64,000 bases of DNA, taken from Rhizobium sp. R711. Lineage in GTDB: Bacteria; Pseudomonadota; Alphaproteobacteria; Rhizobiales; Rhizobiaceae. Made by a program: the position numbers and the translations under genes. The notes under the pieces are model-generated. The model was not told where the DNA came from and did not search any database. It saw only the letters and a list, made by a program, of their open reading frames with translations. Shown here one piece after another: positions 16,458-26,297 of this stretch; the stretch's first letter is position 1, and the number at the start of each line of letters is the position of its first letter. Location: assembly GCF_002211365.1 (NCBI RefSeq), contig NZ_LOKZ01000012.1:62001-126000 (forward strand), read 5' to 3'.

Positions 16458-16889
16458 ATGGAAATCCTTTCTGTGCGGTCTTCGCCGAATTTTCTTTTCA
16501 GAAGAAACTCCGATAATTCTAGCAATTACAACGAATTAGAAGCACAATTCGGCACGGCGACGAAGGCCTCGACGGCATTTCACATCGATGAAACGAACGG
16601 GGATACGCCTGATTTTTCCGCCATCAGCGCCAGCGAACTGCGCCAATATGCGAGGCAGAGCTTCGATGCTGGCGCGATCGATCAGGATACGTTTGCCGCG
16701 ATCTCCGAGCCGCTGCCGATGCGGACGGTCGATCCGTCAGGCAACATCCTCGATCTGTCCGATATTGCCGACGCGACGAGCTTCAATTTCCGGGATTACT
16801 ACAAGGGCCAGCTCCAGATCGCGACATCGATCGGCGACCCGCAAACGGTGGCACGGCTCGATTCCGTCGTCAGCTTCCTTAACGTCTGA
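16458..16889 (+). CDS. Hypothetical protein, conserved-looking rhizobial small protein
   Basis: A 143-residue protein I do not recognise. It has no signal peptide or membrane segment; the N-terminal 35 residues are Ser/Asn/Arg-rich and the rest looks like a small helical acidic domain (for example SASELRQYARQSFDAG and NFRDYYKGQLQIATSIG). The ATG at 16458 follows an AAGGGGAT ribosome binding site. Its reading frame is intact and codon use looks normal. The upstream CtrA-type box suggests cell-cycle or motility-linked expression, but that is inference only. It ends 2 bases before the stop of the convergent LysE gene. Confidence 0.75.
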   Translation: MEILSVRSSPNFLFRRNSDNSSNYNELEAQFGTATKASTAFHIDETNGDTPDFSAISASELRQYARQSFDAGAIDQDTFAAISEPLPMRTVDPSGNILDLSDIADATSFNFRDYYKGQLQIATSIGDPQTVARLDSVVSFLNV

Positions 16890-16891
16890 TC

Positions 16892-17533
16892 TCAGGCTTT
16901 CCGCCATCCAAGCAGGCCGGGCGTCGCATGCCAGAGCGCCTGTGCTGCAAAGCCCATGAAGAGAACACCGGAGCAGCGCACGATCAGCCGTTCGTGCGAA
17001 CGATAGAAACGTCGGACCGTTCCCGCGCCAATGATCGTGATCAGGATCATGTCCGCCACGATAAAGCCCAAAAACGAAACCGCCAGCAGGACCGGCAGCG
17101 TGTGAAACTGCAACGCGCTCGCCGAACCCGCAACAAGCGCGGTGAACGTCGCAAGCGCGACTGGATATCCCTTCGGATTGGTGACGCCGAAGATCAGACC
17201 GCGACGGAACGGCCGCTCCACCACCATCAACGCCTGCCCCTCACCCTTCGGCTTTGCCCGCACGGCATTCCAGCCGATCCAGGCAAGATAGAAGCCACAG
17301 AGAAGACCAAGCGCGTCGAACACGAAGGTCCCGATCGTCTTCGCCCCGATGATCGCGATCAGCGCCAACGATGCCCACAGAAGATCGCCGACCAGATGAC
17401 CGCTGACGAACATTGCGCCGGCACGGCGGCCCTGCCCTGCGCCGATGCCAAGCAACGCAAGGAAAGCAGGCCCTGGAATGAGCACGTAAAGAAGAGCTGC
17501 CAGAAAGGCGCCCGCGAGCAAGGATTGCGTCAT
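16892..17533 (-). CDS. LysE/RhtB family amino-acid exporter
   Basis: A 213-residue inner-membrane protein with about six hydrophobic segments and the LysE-family N-terminal signature LYVLIPGPAFLALLGIGAGQGRRAG. Members export amino acids such as lysine, threonine or homoserine lactone; the substrate is not predictable. The ATG at 17533 starts at the first hydrophobic helix as is normal for this family; the frame continues upstream to 17761 without a good start. Confidence 0.85.
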   Translation of the reverse strand: MTQSLLAGAFLAALLYVLIPGPAFLALLGIGAGQGRRAGAMFVSGHLVGDLLWASLALIAIIGAKTIGTFVFDALGLLCGFYLAWIGWNAVRAKPKGEGQALMVVERPFRRGLIFGVTNPKGYPVALATFTALVAGSASALQFHTLPVLLAVSFLGFIVADMILITIIGAGTVRRFYRSHERLIVRCSGVLFMGFAAQALWHATPGLLGWRKA

Positions 17534-17699
17534 CGACAAACTCCGGAAAGGACAGCCGCAGCTTATGCGCCAATCGAAAGGCGTCAAGCTGTCATGGCGA
17601 TCCATCAGATTTTTGAATTGCCGTATCACGCGGCTTCCGACAGAAGGGGAGCGGCCGCCCTCGCGCGGATCGCGCATGTCACCAAAGACCGAGTACCCT

Positions 17700-18920
17700 A
17701 TGCCCCCATTCCGGATGAGCCAACGGCGAACGAGCATGCTCGGAGCGCTTCTCGCAACCATCGGCCCGATCTCGATGTCGATCTACACGCCGGCAATGCC
17801 GGAACTCGTCCACGCGTTCCGGACCTCCGACTCCGCGATCAAGATGACGCTTTCCGTCTATTTCGCCGGCTTCTCGGTTGCGCAATTGCTTGCCGGCCCG
17901 CTCTCGGACGCCTTCGGCCGCCGCGCGGCGACGCTCCTCTTCATCGGCATCTATGTCGTCGGCAGCCTGCTTGCCGCCTTTGCGCCCGGCATCGAGTGGC
18001 TGCTCGCCGGCCGCCTGATCCAGGGCATCGGCGCCTCCGTCGGGATTACGGTGGCGCGCGCCATCGTGCGTGACCAGTTCACCGGGACGGAAGCCTCCCG
18101 CATCATCAACCTGATCGGCATCATGATCGCCATCGGACCGGCCGCTGCACCAACGATCGGCGGACTTGCGCTGGCGGCCTTCGGCTGGCAGTCGGTCTTC
18201 TTTCTGCTGATCGGCTTCGGGCTGCTGATCTGTCTCGGGGTGATCGTCTTCATGCGCGAAACAAGCGTGCCGGATCCGCGCCGCGCGCTCCCGGTTCCGC
18301 TGCTTCGCGCCTATCTGGAGCTTGCCCGGGAAAGCCGCTTCGTCTCTGCCTCGCTCGTCCTCGGCGGTTCGATCGGCGCGCTTTACGCGCAGGCGACGCT
18401 GCTACCCTTCATCCTCATCAAGGTCGTCGGCCTTTCACCGACCGCTTTCGGCTTGGGCATGCTGATGCAATCAGGGTCCTACTTCCTCGGCTCCGTCTGC
18501 CTTCGCTATGCGGCGCCGCGCCTGGGCGGTGACGGCTCGGTGCGTGTCGGGCTTGGCCTCCTCGGGCTCGCTGGCATCATGATCGCGCTGTCAGTCCACT
18601 TCGTCACGCCCTCGTATCTCTCGATCATGGGGCCGATCGCGTTCCTGGCCTTCGGATTGGCGTTCCTGACGCCGCATATGACGACATCGGGCCTCTACCC
18701 CTTCCCGCATATCGCCGGCTCGGCGTCCGCGATGATGGGCTTTATTCAGATGGGTGGCGGCTTTGCCGGCGGCGTTGCGGGTTCGCTGATCGGTATGCCG
18801 CTGCTCGCCTTCGGTACGGTGATCCCGATCATGGCGCTGATTTCGATCACCAGCTACGTCTGGTTCGTGCGCGCCTCGCAACGCGCAGCGGAACTCTCCC
18901 ACGCCACGGCGGGCGAATGA
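17700..18920 (+). CDS. Bcr/CflA-type multidrug efflux MFS transporter
   Basis: A 406-residue, 12-helix transporter. SIYTPAMPEL in helix 1 and the loop 2-3 motif GPLSDAFGRR are the Bcr/CflA (DHA1) signature, with RLIQGIGASVGITVARAIVRD in helices 4-5 as in drug/H+ antiporters. Likely exports a hydrophobic drug or metabolite. Three in-frame ATGs (17676, 17700, 17715) lie close together, none with a strong ribosome binding site; I chose the middle one, so the first residues are uncertain. Confidence 0.85.
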   Translation: MPPFRMSQRRTSMLGALLATIGPISMSIYTPAMPELVHAFRTSDSAIKMTLSVYFAGFSVAQLLAGPLSDAFGRRAATLLFIGIYVVGSLLAAFAPGIEWLLAGRLIQGIGASVGITVARAIVRDQFTGTEASRIINLIGIMIAIGPAAAPTIGGLALAAFGWQSVFFLLIGFGLLICLGVIVFMRETSVPDPRRALPVPLLRAYLELARESRFVSASLVLGGSIGALYAQATLLPFILIKVVGLSPTAFGLGMLMQSGSYFLGSVCLRYAAPRLGGDGSVRVGLGLLGLAGIMIALSVHFVTPSYLSIMGPIAFLAFGLAFLTPHMTTSGLYPFPHIAGSASAMMGFIQMGGGFAGGVAGSLIGMPLLAFGTVIPIMALISITSYVWFVRASQRAAELSHATAGE

Positions 18921-18922
18921 AA

Positions 18923-18950
18923 AAGGCCCGCACGAGGCGGGCCTTCGATC
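18923..18950 (-). terminator. Intrinsic terminator of argG (possibly bidirectional)
   Basis: AAGGCCCGC (18923-18931) pairs with GCGGGCCTT (18937-18945). On the minus strand the stem is followed by TTTTT, just downstream of argG. On the plus strand it follows the MFS stop but has a poorer T run. Confidence 0.8.
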
Positions 18951-18968
18951 TCTTGCGACTGCTCTCGG

Positions 18969-20192
18969 TTACTTCGAGAGGTTGCGCTTGGCGAGTGTGC
19001 GCAGACGCAGCGCGTTGAGCTTGATGAAGCCGGCGGCGTCCTTCTGGTCGTAGGCGCCCTGGTCGTCTTCGAAGGTAACCAGCTTGTCGGAATAGAGCGA
19101 CTTCGGGCTCTCGCGGCCGGTGACCATGACGTTGCCCTTGTAGAGCTTCAGCGTCACTTCGCCTTCGACATGCTCCTGGCTCTTGTCGATCAGAGCCTGC
19201 AGCATTTCGCGTTCCGGCGAGAACCAGAAGCCGTAGTAGATCAACTCGGCGTAACGCGGCATCAGCTCGTCCTTGAGGTGCGCGGCACCGCGGTCGAGGG
19301 TGATGGATTCGATGGCGCGGTGCGCGGCAAGCAGGATCGTGCCGCCGGGCGTCTCGTAGACGCCGCGCGACTTCATGCCGACGAAGCGGTTTTCGACGAG
19401 GTCGAGGCGACCGATGCCGTTGTCGCGACCGTAGTTGTTGAGGGCTGCGAGCAGCGTTGCCGGGCTCATGCGTACGCCATTAATCGAAACGGCATCACCC
19501 TTCTCGAAGCCAACCTTGATGATGGTTGCCTTGTCGGGAGCTGCTTCCGGAGAAATCGTGCGCATATGCACGTACTCAGGTGCTTCCTGTGCCGGATCTT
19601 CGAGAACCTTGCCCTCGGACGAGGAGTGCAGCAGGTTGGCGTCGACGGAGAACGGCGCTTCGCCCTTCTTGTCCTTGGCGACCGGGATCTGGTGGGCTTC
19701 GGCAAACGCGAGCAGATCGGTACGGCTCTTGAACGACCAGTCGCGCCACGGCGCGATGATCTTGATATCGGGGTTCAGGGCATAGGCGGAGAGCTCGAAA
19801 CGAACCTGGTCGTTGCCCTTGCCGGTGGCGCCATGCGCGATCGCATCGGCGCCGGTCTTGCGGGCGATATCGATCAGGTGCTTGGAGATCAGCGGACGGG
19901 CGATCGAGGTGCCCAGCAGATAGACACCCTCATAGACGGCGTTGGCGCGGAACATCGGGAAGACGAAGTCCTTGACGAACTCTTCGCGGACGTCCTCGAT
20001 GTAGATCTCCTTGATGCCGAGCATTTCGGCCTTCTTGCGCGCCGGCTCCAGCTCTTCGCCCTGGCCGAGGTCGGCCGTGAAGGTTACGACTTCTGCGCCG
20101 AGCTCGGTCTGCAGCCACTTCAGGATGATCGAGGTGTCGAGACCGCCGGAATAGGCGAGGACGACTTTCTTTACGTCTTTGTGCGATGCCAT
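18969..20192 (-). CDS. argG: Argininosuccinate synthase
   Basis: A 407-residue enzyme that joins citrulline and aspartate with ATP in arginine biosynthesis. The N-type ATP pyrophosphatase loop SGGLDTS is at residues 15-21, and [13 protein letters not shown] is further on. Length is normal. The start [17 protein letters not shown] at 20192 matches the family; an open frame extends upstream to 20360 but without support. It is divergent from the SDR gene and ends at a clear terminator. Confidence 0.96.
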   Translation of the reverse strand: MASHKDVKKVVLAYSGGLDTSIILKWLQTELGAEVVTFTADLGQGEELEPARKKAEMLGIKEIYIEDVREEFVKDFVFPMFRANAVYEGVYLLGTSIARPLISKHLIDIARKTGADAIAHGATGKGNDQVRFELSAYALNPDIKIIAPWRDWSFKSRTDLLAFAEAHQIPVAKDKKGEAPFSVDANLLHSSSEGKVLEDPAQEAPEYVHMRTISPEAAPDKATIIKVGFEKGDAVSINGVRMSPATLLAALNNYGRDNGIGRLDLVENRFVGMKSRGVYETPGGTILLAAHRAIESITLDRGAAHLKDELMPRYAELIYYGFWFSPEREMLQALIDKSQEHVEGEVTLKLYKGNVMVTGRESPKSLYSDKLVTFEDDQGAYDQKDAAGFIKLNALRLRTLAKRNLSK

Positions 20193-20379
20193 GATGATGA
20201 GGTCCGTTGCAAAAGGGCGGCGGCAAACCCGCCAAGCCCGGTATGGCTGGGCACTTTTAGCGAGATCGGCGCAGGACGCAAGGGCAACGGCGACCATAGG
20301 CGGCTCGGATAATGTTTGACAGGCCGAAAGCGCAACCCATATCTGCCAGCGTCCTGACAATGCTGAGGAGAGGCTGGCC

Positions 20380-21234
20380 GTGACGAAAATTCAAGACATC
20401 ATCAAGAAATCCAATGTCGCCGTCATCACCGGCGGTGCTTCCGGCATCGGGCTTGCCGCGGCAAAACATTTCGCTCGTGCGGGCATGAGCGTTGCTATCG
20501 CCGATCTCGGCGGCGACCGGCTGGCAGCCTCTGCAGACGAACTGAAGGCGATCTCGGGAGAGGAGTATGTGCTCGCCGTCGAAACCGACGTTGGGCAGAA
20601 GGAGTCCCTGGAAGCGCTTGAACGGACCGTGATTCAACGCTTCGGTCGCGTGCATATTCTCATGAACAACGCCGGCATCGGCCCCGAGACGTCGATCTTC
20701 AGCGCCCAGGCCAATTGGGACAGCATCCTCGGCGTCAACTTGCTCGGCGTCATCAACGGCACCCGGACCTTCGGCCAGCACATGCTCTCGCATGGCGAAC
20801 CGGGCCTGATCATCAACACCGGCTCCAAGCAGGGCATCACTACGCCCCCTGGCAATCCGGCCTACAATGTCTCGAAAGCCGGCGTGAAGGTGTTTACCGA
20901 AGCGCTCGAGCACGAACTGCGCAACACCGAGGGCTCGAAGATTTCCGCCCACCTGCTGATCCCCGGCTTCGTCTTCACCGGCCTCACGAAGGGCGACCGC
21001 ACCGAGAAGCCGGCTGCCGCATGGACTGCGGAACAGACCGTCGATTTCATGATCGAAAGCCTGGAACGCGGCGACTTCTACATCCTCTGCCCCGACAACG
21101 ACGTCGCCCGTCCGGTGGACGAACGCCGCCTGGCCTGGGCAATGGGGGACATCATCGAGAACCGCCCGCCGTTGTCGCGCTGGCACAAGGATTATGCCGA
21201 CAAGTTCAAGGCCTATCTCGAACAGAAGGAATAG
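20380..21234 (+). CDS. SDR family NAD(P)-dependent oxidoreductase
   Basis: A 284-residue classical short-chain dehydrogenase. The Rossmann nucleotide motif TGGASGIG is at residues 17-24, NNAG follows in the middle, and the active-site pair Tyr162/Lys166 sits in YNVSKAG. Substrate unknown. The start is GTG with a strong GAGGAGAGG ribosome binding site; no in-frame ATG fits. It is divergent from argG. Confidence 0.88.
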   Translation: MTKIQDIIKKSNVAVITGGASGIGLAAAKHFARAGMSVAIADLGGDRLAASADELKAISGEEYVLAVETDVGQKESLEALERTVIQRFGRVHILMNNAGIGPETSIFSAQANWDSILGVNLLGVINGTRTFGQHMLSHGEPGLIINTGSKQGITTPPGNPAYNVSKAGVKVFTEALEHELRNTEGSKISAHLLIPGFVFTGLTKGDRTEKPAAAWTAEQTVDFMIESLERGDFYILCPDNDVARPVDERRLAWAMGDIIENRPPLSRWHKDYADKFKAYLEQKE

Positions 21235-21263
21235 GTCGTATTAGAAGGTTTGATTAGACATTT

Positions 21264-21308
21264 TCTGAGAGCCGGATAAAAGCAACCAACGTTCTTCCGG
21301 CTTTCAGA
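21264..21308 (+). repeat. Long leader hairpin before the second LysE-type gene
   Basis: TCTGAGAGCCGGA (21264-21276) pairs with TCCGGCTTTCAGA (21296-21308), 13 pairs with one G-T, ending 7 bases before the ATG at 21316. No T run follows, so it is a poor terminator for the SDR gene. The 3' arm includes the CAGAG that would serve as ribosome binding site. Confidence 0.5.
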
Positions 21309-21315
21309 GTGTAAC

Positions 21316-21957
21316 ATGGATTTTCTGCCCAGCATTGCCACGCTTCTTGCCTTTGCTGCTGCGACTCTTCTGCTTGCGGCAACGCCTGGCCCAGACATGA
21401 CGCTTTCCATCAGCCGTGCGCTGGCACAAGGCAAGAAGGCTGCACTCTTCGTCGTCCTCGGCACCAGTCTCGGGATTGTCGTTCATACCATGCTGGTTGC
21501 TTTCGGTGTCTCAGCGCTGATCACCGCATCACCGACCGCCTTCCTGATCCTGAAGACCGGCGGTGCCGCCTATCTCCTTTGGCTTGCCGTCCAGGCGATC
21601 CGCTACGGCTCGAAGTTTTCGGTCAACAAGGTGGAAGCGGCAACAGGCACGCCGCTTGCCAACGTCTCCTCGGGCTTCTGGGTCAACCTACTGAACCCGA
21701 AGGTCATCATCTTCTTCATGACCTTCCTGCCGCAGTTCGTCAGTGCTGGCGACCCGACGGTGACGCAGAAGCTGCTGTTTCTCGGCTTCTGCTTCATCCT
21801 GATCGGCATGCCTGTGAACGCTGCTGTGGTCTTTGCGGCCGACTGGCTGGCCGGCTGGCTGCAGAACAACAAAAAGGTTTTGCGCGGCATGGACTTTACC
21901 TTTGCCGGCGTCTTCTCCGTCTTCGCGGCAAAGATCCTGCTGACGCAGGCGCGTTAA
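21316..21957 (+). CDS. LysE/RhtB family translocator
   Basis: A 213-residue, about six-helix exporter with the RhtB-type start LLLAATPGPDMTLSISRALAQGKKAA and the conserved helix FWVNLLNPKVIIFFMTFLPQF. Predicted to export amino acids or related compounds. It differs clearly in sequence from the LysE protein at 16892-17533, so the two are paralogues rather than a recent duplication. The start codon lies just after a long hairpin that may mask its ribosome binding site. Confidence 0.87.
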   Translation: MDFLPSIATLLAFAAATLLLAATPGPDMTLSISRALAQGKKAALFVVLGTSLGIVVHTMLVAFGVSALITASPTAFLILKTGGAAYLLWLAVQAIRYGSKFSVNKVEAATGTPLANVSSGFWVNLLNPKVIIFFMTFLPQFVSAGDPTVTQKLLFLGFCFILIGMPVNAAVVFAADWLAGWLQNNKKVLRGMDFTFAGVFSVFAAKILLTQAR

Positions 21958-21995
21958 GCGACCTCCGGGAAGCTGGCTTCCCGGAATGCCTAGCC

Positions 21996-22790
21996 TCAGC
22001 CGATCAGCAGTGCGTCATCGTCCAGCGTCTGGCCGCGCATCTTGCGGAACATCGCGATCAGGTCTTCGACCTGCAGCGTCTTGCGGCTGTCGCCGCTGAC
22101 GTCGAGAACGATCTCGCCACTGTGTAGCATGATCGTACGGTGGCCATAATCGAGCGCCTGCCGCATGGAGTGCGTGACCATCAGCGTTGTCAGCTTGCGT
22201 TCCGAAACGATCTTCTGCGTGAGCCCCATGACGAACTCGGCCATCCCAGGATCGAGCGCCGCCGTGTGCTCGTCGAGCAGTAGCACTTCGGAGCCGGCAA
22301 GCGTCGCCATCACAAGCGAAACCGCCTGACGCTGACCGCCGGAAAGCAGGTCCATACGGTCCCGCATGCGGTTCTCAAGGCCGAGATTGAGCTCGGCGAT
22401 CCGCTCGCGGAAATGCTCGCGCCGCTTCGGGCCAAGCGCCGAGACCAGCCCCCGCATTTCACCGCGACGCGCCGCAAGTGCAAGGTTTTCCTCGATCGAC
22501 AGCGAGCCGCAGCTTCCCGTCAGAGGATCCTGGAAGACGCGGGCGACCAGTCCGGCGCGAGCGGCCGTCGATTTGCGTGTGACGTCGGTATGGCCGATCA
22601 GAACCTGGCCTTCGCCGGCGAGCACATCGCCGGCGAGAACGCCGAGCAGTGTCGACTTGCCGGCGCCGTTCGAGCCGATGACGGTGACGAACGAACCTTC
22701 CTCGATTGTCAGGCTGACGCCGTTCAGCGCCTGCTTCTGTAGCGGCGTACCCTTGCCGAAAACGACCTTGATATCCTTGAGCGTAATCAC
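21996..22790 (-). CDS. ABC transporter ATP-binding protein (TrpZ-like uptake system)
   Basis: A 264-residue ATPase with Walker A GSNGAGKST (39-47), signature LSGGQRQ, Walker B EVLLLDEHTA and a switch His in MVTHSM. It is the COG1101-type partner of the permease and binding protein encoded immediately upstream; the permease stop and this start overlap by 4 bases. The system resembles TrpXYZ-type uptake of aromatic amino acids or related small ligands, but the ligand is not known here. Confidence 0.88.
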   Translation of the reverse strand: MITLKDIKVVFGKGTPLQKQALNGVSLTIEEGSFVTVIGSNGAGKSTLLGVLAGDVLAGEGQVLIGHTDVTRKSTAARAGLVARVFQDPLTGSCGSLSIEENLALAARRGEMRGLVSALGPKRREHFRERIAELNLGLENRMRDRMDLLSGGQRQAVSLVMATLAGSEVLLLDEHTAALDPGMAEFVMGLTQKIVSERKLTTLMVTHSMRQALDYGHRTIMLHSGEIVLDVSGDSRKTLQVEDLIAMFRKMRGQTLDDDALLIG

Positions 22791-23668
22791 GATGCAGCGC
22801 CTCCGCGGCGAAGGCGGGGAAGGATGAGCGCGATCGTCACCAGCACCGCCGTCACGAAATTGAGGTCCGACGCCTGCAGCCCGATGACATCAGTCGAGAG
22901 AGCGAGCTGGATGGCGATGCGATAGAGGATCGAGCCGAGCACACAGCCGATCAGCGCGATCAGCAGCCCGCGCCGACCGAGCAGCGTTTCACCGATAATG
23001 ACGGCCGCGAGGCCGACAACGATCGTACCGACGCCAGAGGTGACATCAGCAAAGCCGTTCGTCTGCGCAAACAGCGCGCCACCGAAGGCAACCAAGGCGT
23101 TGGAGATCGCCATGCCGAGATAAATCTGGCGGCTGGTGTCGACGCCCTGTGCGCGGGCCATGCGGGCATTCGCACCCGTCGCGCGCATTGCCAGACCCGA
23201 GTCGCTCTCGAGGAAGCGCCAGACGAGGATGACTGCGACGCCGACGAGGACGCCGACGAAGAGTGGCCGAACGTAGAAGTCGCGCAGGCCATGACCAAAG
23301 AACGGGCTGATCATCGTATCCGCATTGATCAGTGCGACGTTCGGCTTGCCCATGACGCGCAGGTTCACCGAAAAGAGCGCGATCATCGTCAGGATCGAGG
23401 CAAGCAGGTTGAGGATCTTGAACCGTACATTGAGCATCGCCGTAACGATGCCGGCCGCAGCACCCGCAACCATGGCGACGAGCGCCGCAAGCCAGGCATT
23501 GACCCCGGCGATGATGAGAACCGCCGTTACCGCAGCACCCAGCGGAAAGGAGCCGTCAACCGTCAGATCCGGAAAATCCAGCACACGAAATGCGAGGTAC
23601 ACGCCGATGGCAACGAAGGCATAAACCAGCCCCAGTTCCACAGCTCCCCAAAATGCGATCTGACTCAA
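22787..23668 (-). CDS. ABC transporter permease (TrpY-like)
   Basis: A 293-residue permease with about eight hydrophobic helices, of the branched-chain / COG4120 type (VFAIGVYLAFRVLDFPDLTVDGSF-like N-terminus, ATGANARMARAQGVD coupling loop). It lies downstream of the binding-protein gene and overlaps the ATPase gene by 4 bases. The gap to the binding-protein gene contains a stable hairpin. Confidence 0.87.
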   Translation of the reverse strand: MSQIAFWGAVELGLVYAFVAIGVYLAFRVLDFPDLTVDGSFPLGAAVTAVLIIAGVNAWLAALVAMVAGAAAGIVTAMLNVRFKILNLLASILTMIALFSVNLRVMGKPNVALINADTMISPFFGHGLRDFYVRPLFVGVLVGVAVILVWRFLESDSGLAMRATGANARMARAQGVDTSRQIYLGMAISNALVAFGGALFAQTNGFADVTSGVGTIVVGLAAVIIGETLLGRRGLLIALIGCVLGSILYRIAIQLALSTDVIGLQASDLNFVTAVLVTIALILPRLRRGGAAS

Positions 23669-23727
23669 GGCTCCTGCCCTTTCTTCTGACTTGTCCCGCC
23701 TCTAGCGGACCCAAGCTTCTAATACCA

Positions 23728-23760
23728 TCAGCCGCCCCCGCGTAAAACGGGAGCGGCTGA
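23728..23760 (-). repeat. Intercistronic hairpin between binding-protein and permease genes
   Basis: TCAGCCGCCCCCG (23728-23740) pairs with CGGGAGCGGCTGA (23748-23760) over 13 positions with one mismatch. It lies 26 bases after the binding-protein stop inside the operon. Such hairpins commonly protect the 3' end of the binding-protein mRNA or partly stop transcription, giving more binding protein than permease. Confidence 0.65.
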
Positions 23761-23786
23761 ACGGGTGGTTCTGAAATCTACTTCGA

Positions 23787-24740
23787 TCAGTCGATGGTCT
23801 TCGTCGCGCGCTTCAAGACGCTTTCGGGTAGCGTGACGCCCATGCGTGTGGCCGCACCCTTATTGACGACGAGATCGCTACCGGCAGCAACCTTCACCGG
23901 AATATCGCCGGGGTTTTCACCCTTAAGGATACGGACGACAATTTCGCCGGTCTGCTTGCCGACGTCGTAGTAGTTGAAGCCGAGCGCTGCAAGCGCACCG
24001 CGCGAAACAGAGTCCGTGTCGGCCGTGAAGAGCGGCAGCTTGCTTTCCTCGGCGACGGCAACCGCACCTTCCAGTGCGGAAATGATCGTGTTGTCGGTCG
24101 GGATGTAAATGGCATCGGCACGGCCGACGAGCGCGCGGGCCGCACCCTGCACTTCCGCAGACTTGGTGGCCGCCGATTCAACGACCTTCAGGCCAGCCTT
24201 CTCGGCTTCCGTCTTCAGGACGGCGAGCAAAGACACCGAATTGGCTTCGCCGGAATTGTAGAGGTAGCCGATCGACTTGGCGTTCGGCAGGATTTCCTTG
24301 ATGAGCGCAACGTGCTCGGCAACCGGTGACATGTCGGACAGACCGGTGACGTTGCCGCCTGGCTTGTCCATGTTCTTCACGAGCTGGGCGCCGAGCGGAT
24401 CGGAAACGGCCGTGAAGACGACTGGAATGTCGCGCGTTGCGGAAACGACGGCTTGCGCTGATGGCGTGGAGATCGGCACGATAACGTTCGGGCCATCGCC
24501 TGCGAACTGTCGGGCGATCTGCGCAGCCGTTGCCGGGTTGCCTTGCGCAGACTCGAACATGAACTTCAGGTTCTCGCCTTCCTTATAGCCTGCGGCTGTC
24601 AGCACATCGAGGACGCCCTTGCGTGCGGCGTCAAGCGCCGGATGCTCGACGATCGCCGTGACCGCGACGGTTACGTCTTCGGCCTTTGCAGGCAGGGTCA
24701 GGGCCAGCGTGGCCGCGACAGCAAGCAGAATTGAACGCAT
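23787..24740 (-). CDS. ABC transporter substrate-binding protein (TrpX-like, ABC_sub_bind)
   Basis: A 317-residue periplasmic protein with a Sec signal peptide (MRSILLAVAATLALTLPAKA, cleavage after residue 20). The body matches the ABC_sub_bind/COG2984 family (VTAIVEHPALDAARKGV, then GAQLVKNMDKPGGNVTGLSD), whose characterised members bind tryptophan or tyrosine. The ATG at 24740 has a GGAGGA ribosome binding site. It is first in a binding protein - permease - ATPase operon. Confidence 0.9.
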   Translation of the reverse strand: MRSILLAVAATLALTLPAKAEDVTVAVTAIVEHPALDAARKGVLDVLTAAGYKEGENLKFMFESAQGNPATAAQIARQFAGDGPNVIVPISTPSAQAVVSATRDIPVVFTAVSDPLGAQLVKNMDKPGGNVTGLSDMSPVAEHVALIKEILPNAKSIGYLYNSGEANSVSLLAVLKTEAEKAGLKVVESAATKSAEVQGAARALVGRADAIYIPTDNTIISALEGAVAVAEESKLPLFTADTDSVSRGALAALGFNYYDVGKQTGEIVVRILKGENPGDIPVKVAAGSDLVVNKGAATRMGVTLPESVLKRATKTID

Positions 24741-24764
24741 TGGGGTATCCTCCAGACATGATTT

Positions 24765-24791
24765 TGGCCTGCTTCTAGGAAAAGCAGGCCA
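24765..24791. repeat. Inverted repeat between rlmN and the ABC operon
   Basis: TGGCCTGCTT pairs with AAGCAGGCCA over 10 bases with a 7-base loop. It lies between the rlmN stop and the binding-protein start, so it is either the rlmN 3' hairpin or part of the ABC operon leader. No T run follows on either strand. Confidence 0.45.
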
Positions 24792-24835
24792 TGAAATCAA
24801 TCATTAGAAAACACTGAACGGATCAAACTTGCTGA

Positions 24836-26071
24836 TCAGTCGTCGGCGCCATGGTTGGCGATCATCATCGCCTCGAAGGCCAGCCGCTCAGTCTTGCGCA
24901 TCCGCTCCGATTCCGACTTCAGCTGACCGCAGGCAGCCAGGATGTCGCGGCCGCGCGGCGTTCGGATCGGCGAGGCATAGCCGGCCGAATTGATGAAATC
25001 GGCGAACTTCTCGATCTGTGCCCAGTCGGAACACTGGTAGTTTGTGCCCGGCCACGGGTTGAACGGAATGAGGTTGATCTTCGCCGGCACGCCTTTCAGC
25101 AGCTGAACGAGACCCTTGGCGTCCTCAAGGCTGTCGTTGACGTCCTTCAGCATCACGTATTCAAAGGTGATGCGACGGGCGTTCGATAGACCGGGATACT
25201 TCCGGCAGGCGTCGATCAGTTCCTTCAGCGGGTACTTCTTGTTGATCGGCACGAGGATGTCGCGCAGGTCGTCGCGCACGGCGTGCAGCGAGATTGCCAG
25301 CATCACGCCGATTTCATCGCCAGTGCGGAAGATTTCAGGCACGACGCCCGAGGTGGAGAGTGTTACGCGGCGCTTGGAGAGCGACAGGCCGTCGCCATCG
25401 GTGGCGATCAGCAACGCCTGTTTCACGGCATCGAAATTGTAGAGCGGCTCGCCCATGCCCATCATGACGATGTTGCTGACCTTGCGGCCTTCCGCCGGCA
25501 TGATGGTGCCCTGCGGCGCTTCACGGTCTGGGAAATCGCCCAGCCGATCGCGGGCGAGCAGAAGCTGCGAGAGGATTTCTTCCGCAGTTAGGTTGCGGAC
25601 CAGCCGTTGCGTGCCGGTGTGACAGAAAGAACAGGTCAGCGTGCAGCCGACCTGGCTCGAGATGCAGAGTGTGCCGCGCCCCTCCTCCGGGATGTAGACT
25701 GCTTCGATCTCGACTGGCCGGCCCGCACCGCGCGCCGGAAAGCGCAGCAGCCACTTGCGGGTGCCATCGTTGGAAACCTGCTCCTCGACGATTTCAGGGC
25801 GCGCAATCGTGAAATGCTGCTTCAGCATCTCGCGCATGTCCTTGGCGACATTCGTCATGTGATCGAAATCGGAGACGCCGCGCACGTAGATCCAGTTCCA
25901 GAGCTGCGCGACACGCATCTTGATCTGCTTGTCCGGCACGCCTTTTTCACGCAGCGCAGCGCCCATCTCTTCGCGGCTGAGGCCGATCAGCGAAGGCTTC
26001 AATCCAGCGTCAACACCGCTGGTCGCTGCGCCCAAGGGCTTGGTAACAGTCATCTCATCCATGACGGACAT
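24836..26071 (-). CDS. rlmN: Dual-specificity 23S rRNA / tRNA methyltransferase RlmN
   Basis: A 411-residue radical-SAM enzyme that makes m2A2503 in 23S rRNA and m2A37 in some tRNAs. The iron-sulphur cluster motif CTLTCSFC is near residue 145 in the [14 protein letters not shown] context, and the family signature [15 protein letters not shown] follows. Length fits rhizobial RlmN if translation begins at MSVMDEMT (26071); starts at 26095 and 26164 are possible. Confidence 0.93.
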   Translation of the reverse strand: MSVMDEMTVTKPLGAATSGVDAGLKPSLIGLSREEMGAALREKGVPDKQIKMRVAQLWNWIYVRGVSDFDHMTNVAKDMREMLKQHFTIARPEIVEEQVSNDGTRKWLLRFPARGAGRPVEIEAVYIPEEGRGTLCISSQVGCTLTCSFCHTGTQRLVRNLTAEEILSQLLLARDRLGDFPDREAPQGTIMPAEGRKVSNIVMMGMGEPLYNFDAVKQALLIATDGDGLSLSKRRVTLSTSGVVPEIFRTGDEIGVMLAISLHAVRDDLRDILVPINKKYPLKELIDACRKYPGLSNARRITFEYVMLKDVNDSLEDAKGLVQLLKGVPAKINLIPFNPWPGTNYQCSDWAQIEKFADFINSAGYASPIRTPRGRDILAACGQLKSESERMRKTERLAFEAMMIANHGADD

Positions 26072-26246
26072 AGGCTCTAATCCCGAATTCAACATGCTAC
26101 CGCCCCGGAAAGCCGGATGACTTGCGGTACGAAGGGCATGTGGCAGAAATTGAATGCGGAGCATACGGCAAGGACCGCGATCTATCCGCTGTTGCGCGGG
26201 CCTTTAGCATCATTTTAGCCCCGCGTCACTATGGATGGAAACGGCG

Positions 26247-26269
26247 AAGGCCGGCACAAGGCCGGCCTT
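26247..26269 (-). terminator. Probable terminator hairpin of the IalB-like gene
   Basis: AAGGCCGGC / GCCGGCCTT, a 9-base-pair stem with a 5-base loop, lies 29 bases beyond the stop of the IalB-like gene. The trailing T run is weak, so termination may be inefficient. Confidence 0.55.
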
Positions 26270-26297
26270 CTGAAATTTCGTCACCGCAGCAGGAAGC

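Noticed and set aside
16892-21957. The two LysE-type genes as a recent duplication
   Set aside because: Sequences differ in every helix apart from family motifs, so they are old paralogues.
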